From positions 1 to 64,000 of the forward strand of contig NZ_JACHZR010000004.1 of assembly GCF_014193695.1 (NCBI RefSeq): DNA of 64,000 nucleotides. The letters are read 5' to 3'. This stretch comes from Rhizobium sp. BK316 (GTDB lineage Bacteria > Pseudomonadota > Alphaproteobacteria > Rhizobiales > Rhizobiaceae). Under the pieces are notes generated by a model. That model saw only the letters and a list, made by a program, of their open reading frames with translations, did not search any database and was not told where the DNA came from. The translations under genes and the position numbers were made by a program. Positions 61,727 to 64,000 of the stretch are shown piece after piece. Numbering within the stretch: the first letter of the stretch is position 1; each line of letters begins with the position of its first letter.

Positions 61727-62344
61727 ATGCCCGATACGAAGAAACTGACACGCGCCGAGCAGAAGGCCCGCCGGCCCGTAGAGATCCTGGATGCGGCCTT
61801 TGAAGAGTTCGTAGAGCGCGGCTATGTCGCGACGCGTGTCGAGGATATTGCGAGCAGGGTCGGGGTCACGAAGGGAACCGTCTATGTCTACTTCGAGACC
61901 AAGGAGCAGCTTTTCGAAGCGATGATCGGGCATATTTCGGAGCCGCTGGAAGGTCTGCTGGCGAGCGGGAGTGAGTTGAAAGGAACCGCCACGGAGCGGC
62001 TTCAGAAGAGGATCGAGCTGATCTACGATCTCGTGACCAGGGACCGCAGATTGCGCGAACTGATGCGGTTCATCATCGCCGAAGGTTCGCGCTTCCCCCA
62101 GATCGTCGACAGACACCACCAGGCATTCATCGATCCTCTCAACTGGCAAATGCAGTCCCTCATCGATGACGGCGTAAGGCTCGGCGAATTCCGCTCGGCG
62201 CCGGCCGCGTTTTCCGAGGCAGTCGTGGCGCCCGCCATCACCTTCCTGTTCTTCAAGCTGCTCTTCGACGAGCGGCGGCCCCTGGACAGGGATGCCTATC
62301 TGAAGGCGCATATCGATCTCGTCCTACACGGGCTGCTGGCCTGA
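61727..62344 (+). CDS. TetR/AcrR family repressor of the RND operon
   Basis: The 205-residue protein has the helix-turn-helix EILDAAFEEFVERGYVATRVEDIASRVGVTKGTVYVYFETKEQLFEAM and a C-terminal ligand domain. It is divergent from the adaptor gene, the standard layout for a repressor released by pump substrates. Transcription of both directions would be controlled from the palindrome at 61661-61680. The ligand is unknown. Confidence 0.93.
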   Translation: MPDTKKLTRAEQKARRPVEILDAAFEEFVERGYVATRVEDIASRVGVTKGTVYVYFETKEQLFEAMIGHISEPLEGLLASGSELKGTATERLQKRIELIYDLVTRDRRLRELMRFIIAEGSRFPQIVDRHHQAFIDPLNWQMQSLIDDGVRLGEFRSAPAAFSEAVVAPAITFLFFKLLFDERRPLDRDAYLKAHIDLVLHGLLA

Positions 62345-62454
62345 TGGGCAGGGTGTTTTGGCTTGTGGTCAATACAGTGACTGACTGATGAAAAAGCGCT
62401 TTGATGGTAGGGATGGGGATAGATTCAAGCCGTGAGTGACGGTGTGTGTCGCCC

Positions 62455-62585
62455 CTCATCCGACCCTTCGGGCCACCTTCTCCCCGCTGGGGAGAAGGGA
62501 AACTGCCGCACCGTCTCCGCATTCTAAAAGGCGTCCTATGCCCCGTCCCCTCGCCCCAGCGGGGAGAGGGTTAGGGTGAGGGGGC
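62455..62585. repeat. Dispersed palindromic repeat with TGCGGCAGTTT end, copy 4 region
   Basis: Two palindromic blocks (CTTCTCCCCGCTGGGGAGAAG and CCCCTCGCCCCAGCGGGGAGAGGG, split here by position) flank AAACTGCCGCA (62500-62510), the reverse complement of the end motif seen at 13546 and 42761. The element fills the gap between the convergent TetR and cupin genes. Confidence 0.65.
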
Positions 62586-62615
62586 TCCGGGCGCTACGAA
62601 TCAGGTGACCTGATC

Positions 62616-63017
62616 TCATTCCACCGGCATGAGAACCGGTGCGTCCTTCTTCTTCAGCAGCACGACGATGAATTTCGCCGGTTTGGTCTTGCTCGCATTG
62701 CGGCTGACCAGGTGAATGTCAGTAGGGCTTTCGTAAAATGTCTCTCCCGGCGACACGGTGACTTCTTCTTTGCCCTTGAGCTGCATCACGATCGAGCCCT
62801 CGATAACGTAGACGAATGCATCTGCCTCATGCTTGTGAATGGGCGTGGACCCTCCCGGCTCATACTCGACCGATATCATCAGCCCTTCCTTGCCGGGATA
62901 ATCCGGAAGGTCCTTTTTCATGATCGGGGTGACGGTTGCCGCTTCGGCGGCGGCGGCCGGCAAAGCGCCAAGGCAAATCGAAGCCGACAGGCATAGCGAT
63001 AACAAAGCTGAATTCAT
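62616..63017 (-). CDS. Exported cupin-domain protein
   Basis: The 133-residue protein has a signal peptide (SALLSLCLSASICLGALPAAAA) and one cupin barrel: GGSTPIHKHEADAFVYVIEGS supplies the His-His-Glu metal site, and ETFYESPTDIHLVSRNAS the last His. It probably sits in the periplasm and may bind a metal or small molecule. It converges on the TetR gene region. It is followed upstream by the NmrA-like reductase, 69 bp away on the same strand, which may be in the same unit. Confidence 0.88.
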   Translation of the reverse strand: MNSALLSLCLSASICLGALPAAAAEAATVTPIMKKDLPDYPGKEGLMISVEYEPGGSTPIHKHEADAFVYVIEGSIVMQLKGKEEVTVSPGETFYESPTDIHLVSRNASKTKPAKFIVVLLKKKDAPVLMPVE

Positions 63018-63086
63018 TGTCGTAATCCCTCTGTTCGTTGAATGCGGATGTGAGTTGATGCTTGGATCTATTTCGGCTGCCGGGAT

Positions 63087-63842
63087 TTATGTCGGCCGTT
63101 GGGACTGTCGAAACCAATCCTCGAAGCCGATCGAGCCGAGCCTCGCGCCCTCGCCGGGCACGAGAGAGCGATCGTCCAGTTCGGAGCCGAAATAGCGCGC
63201 ATGGACGTCTGGCTCGACCGTCCTCGGATCATTGGCCGCTTTCAGATAGCGTGCGACGATCTCGTACATCGGACCGCGCTCGGGACCGGCAATCTCGATC
63301 GTGCTGTTCTGCGGTTTTGCAAGTGCTGCATCCGCCACCGCATCGGCAACGTCATCCGATGCGATCGGCTGGAAAGCCGCAGGAGAAAGACGCGCGACGG
63401 TGCCGACGGTGGCTTCGTCGGCGATGCCCTTCAGGAATTCGAAGAACTGGGTGGAATGGACGATCGTGTATGGAATAGGCGATGCCTTGATGAGTTTCTC
63501 CTGGGCGAGCTTGGCCCTGAAGTAGCCGTTCTCGGGCAGTCGCTCCGTTCCGACGATCGAGAGCGCAACATGGTGCTTTACGCCGGCCTTGGCTTCGGCG
63601 GCGAGCAGATTGCGGCCTGAGGTTTCGAAGAAATCGAGGACCGCCTTGTCTTCCCACGATGGTGAGTTTGCAAGGTCGACGACGACGTCGGCCCCATCAA
63701 GCGCGTTCGCCAGGCCTTCCCCTGATATCGTGTTGACGCCGGTGGTCGGCGAGACGGCCAGCACCTCGTGGCCCTTGCTGCGCAGACGCGCTGCGGTCTT
63801 GGACCCGATAAGCCCGGTGCCGCCGATAAGAACGATTTTCAT
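63087..63842 (-). CDS. NmrA/NAD(P)-binding family protein (atypical SDR)
   Basis: The ATG at 63842 follows CAGGGAGG; 251 residues. IVLIGGTGLIGSKTA is the Rossmann loop of atypical SDRs, and YFRAKLAQEKLIKASPIPYTIVHSTQFFEFL is the NmrA-like substrate-binding motif. Members bind NAD(P)H and act as quinone or carbonyl reductases or redox sensors. It precedes the exported cupin gene on the same strand. The right edge (63843-64000) shows no clear gene. Confidence 0.88.
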   Translation of the reverse strand: MKIVLIGGTGLIGSKTAARLRSKGHEVLAVSPTTGVNTISGEGLANALDGADVVVDLANSPSWEDKAVLDFFETSGRNLLAAEAKAGVKHHVALSIVGTERLPENGYFRAKLAQEKLIKASPIPYTIVHSTQFFEFLKGIADEATVGTVARLSPAAFQPIASDDVADAVADAALAKPQNSTIEIAGPERGPMYEIVARYLKAANDPRTVEPDVHARYFGSELDDRSLVPGEGARLGSIGFEDWFRQSQRPT

Positions 63843-64000
63843 GACGAACCTCCCTGTTGACGCCCTGCCGGGCGGAAGTCTCAAGTCTGGATTGCGCAAG
63901 CCGCTATGAGCCGCGAATGGATTTGAGGCTTGGGCAAGTCGAAGTCGCGTCGTCTATCGTTGTCACGGGGTGGGTTCAGGCCAGACCGAGCCTGAAATCG

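Noticed and set aside
1..64000. tRNA, rRNA, CRISPR arrays and prophage
   Set aside because: No tRNA T-loop consensus with matching stem, no regularly spaced repeats and no phage structural genes were noticed on either strand.

Overview
The window looks like chromosomal or megaplasmid DNA of a Rhizobiaceae member (Rhizobium, Agrobacterium or Ensifer type). Reasons: high GC (about 60 percent by eye), rhizobial-style intergenic palindromes, a nucleotide cyclase fused to TPR repeats, an arsenic operon with an aquaporin instead of a classical arsenite pump, many LysR, AraC and TetR regulators paired with small transporter or enzyme operons, and several short rhizobial DUF proteins. No rRNA, tRNA, CRISPR array, prophage or intact insertion sequence was seen. 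The left edge cuts a Nudix hydrolase gene.

Layout. 1-2.2 kb: Nudix (partial), GNAT acetyltransferase, and a divergent SDR/ArsR-type regulator pair. 2.3-10 kb: a 953-residue winged-helix/ATPase/TPR-like regulator divergent from a run of detoxification-like genes (DJ-1/PfpI, ABM monooxygenase, exported alpha/beta hydrolase, zinc alcohol dehydrogenase, MFS exporter). The long gap between them contains two inverted repeats. 10.2-13.6 kb: chemoreceptor, VOC protein, a decayed higBA toxin-antitoxin locus and a small membrane protein. 13.6-17 kb: D-Ala-D-Ala ligase and a C39-like cysteine peptidase, divergent from a MocR regulator. 17-22.5 kb: a DUF2200 protein and the arsenic island (DUF6428 divergent from arsR-arsC-arsN2-aquaporin-arsC-arsH-MFS, every junction overlapping). 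22.6-23.9 kb: VapBC and a P-loop kinase. 24-30.9 kb: AraC regulator and exported arylsulfatase, Bcr-like MFS, PhnM-like amidohydrolase. 30.9-34.7 kb: LysR divergent from MFS, cyclophilin-like protein and a Tat-exported hydrolase. 35-36.6 kb: PadR, HAAS-type membrane protein and GIN-domain protein. 36.7-42.5 kb: TetR/hydrolase pair, SnoaL-like protein, LysR, AraC, metallophosphatase. 42.9-45.8 kb: a possible cell-wall-related trio (DUF2272, a lysozyme-like unknown, a DUF900 hydrolase). 46-48 kb: an AT-richer two-gene cassette between 45-nt direct repeats. 48-53.6 kb: nucleotide cyclase, ArgP/LysE pair, second LysE-type exporter, DapA-family aldolase, and a second DUF2200. 53.6-62.3 kb: exported MBL hydrolase, secreted small protein, lipoprotein hydrolase, RND pump with two tandem lipoprotein adaptors and its TetR regulator. 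62.4-63.8 kb: repeats, exported cupin, NmrA-like reductase.

The dominant theme is stress defence and export. Regulator-plus-operon pairs respond to arsenic, probably electrophiles, drugs and cell-envelope state. The places most worth a second look are the MocR/C39/ddl module, the arsenic operon with its cysteine-rich divergent partner, the inverted repeats upstream of the detoxification cluster, the 42.9-45.8 kb trio and the repeat-bounded cassette at 46-48 kb. All functions are assigned from motifs and context read by eye; no database search was run.
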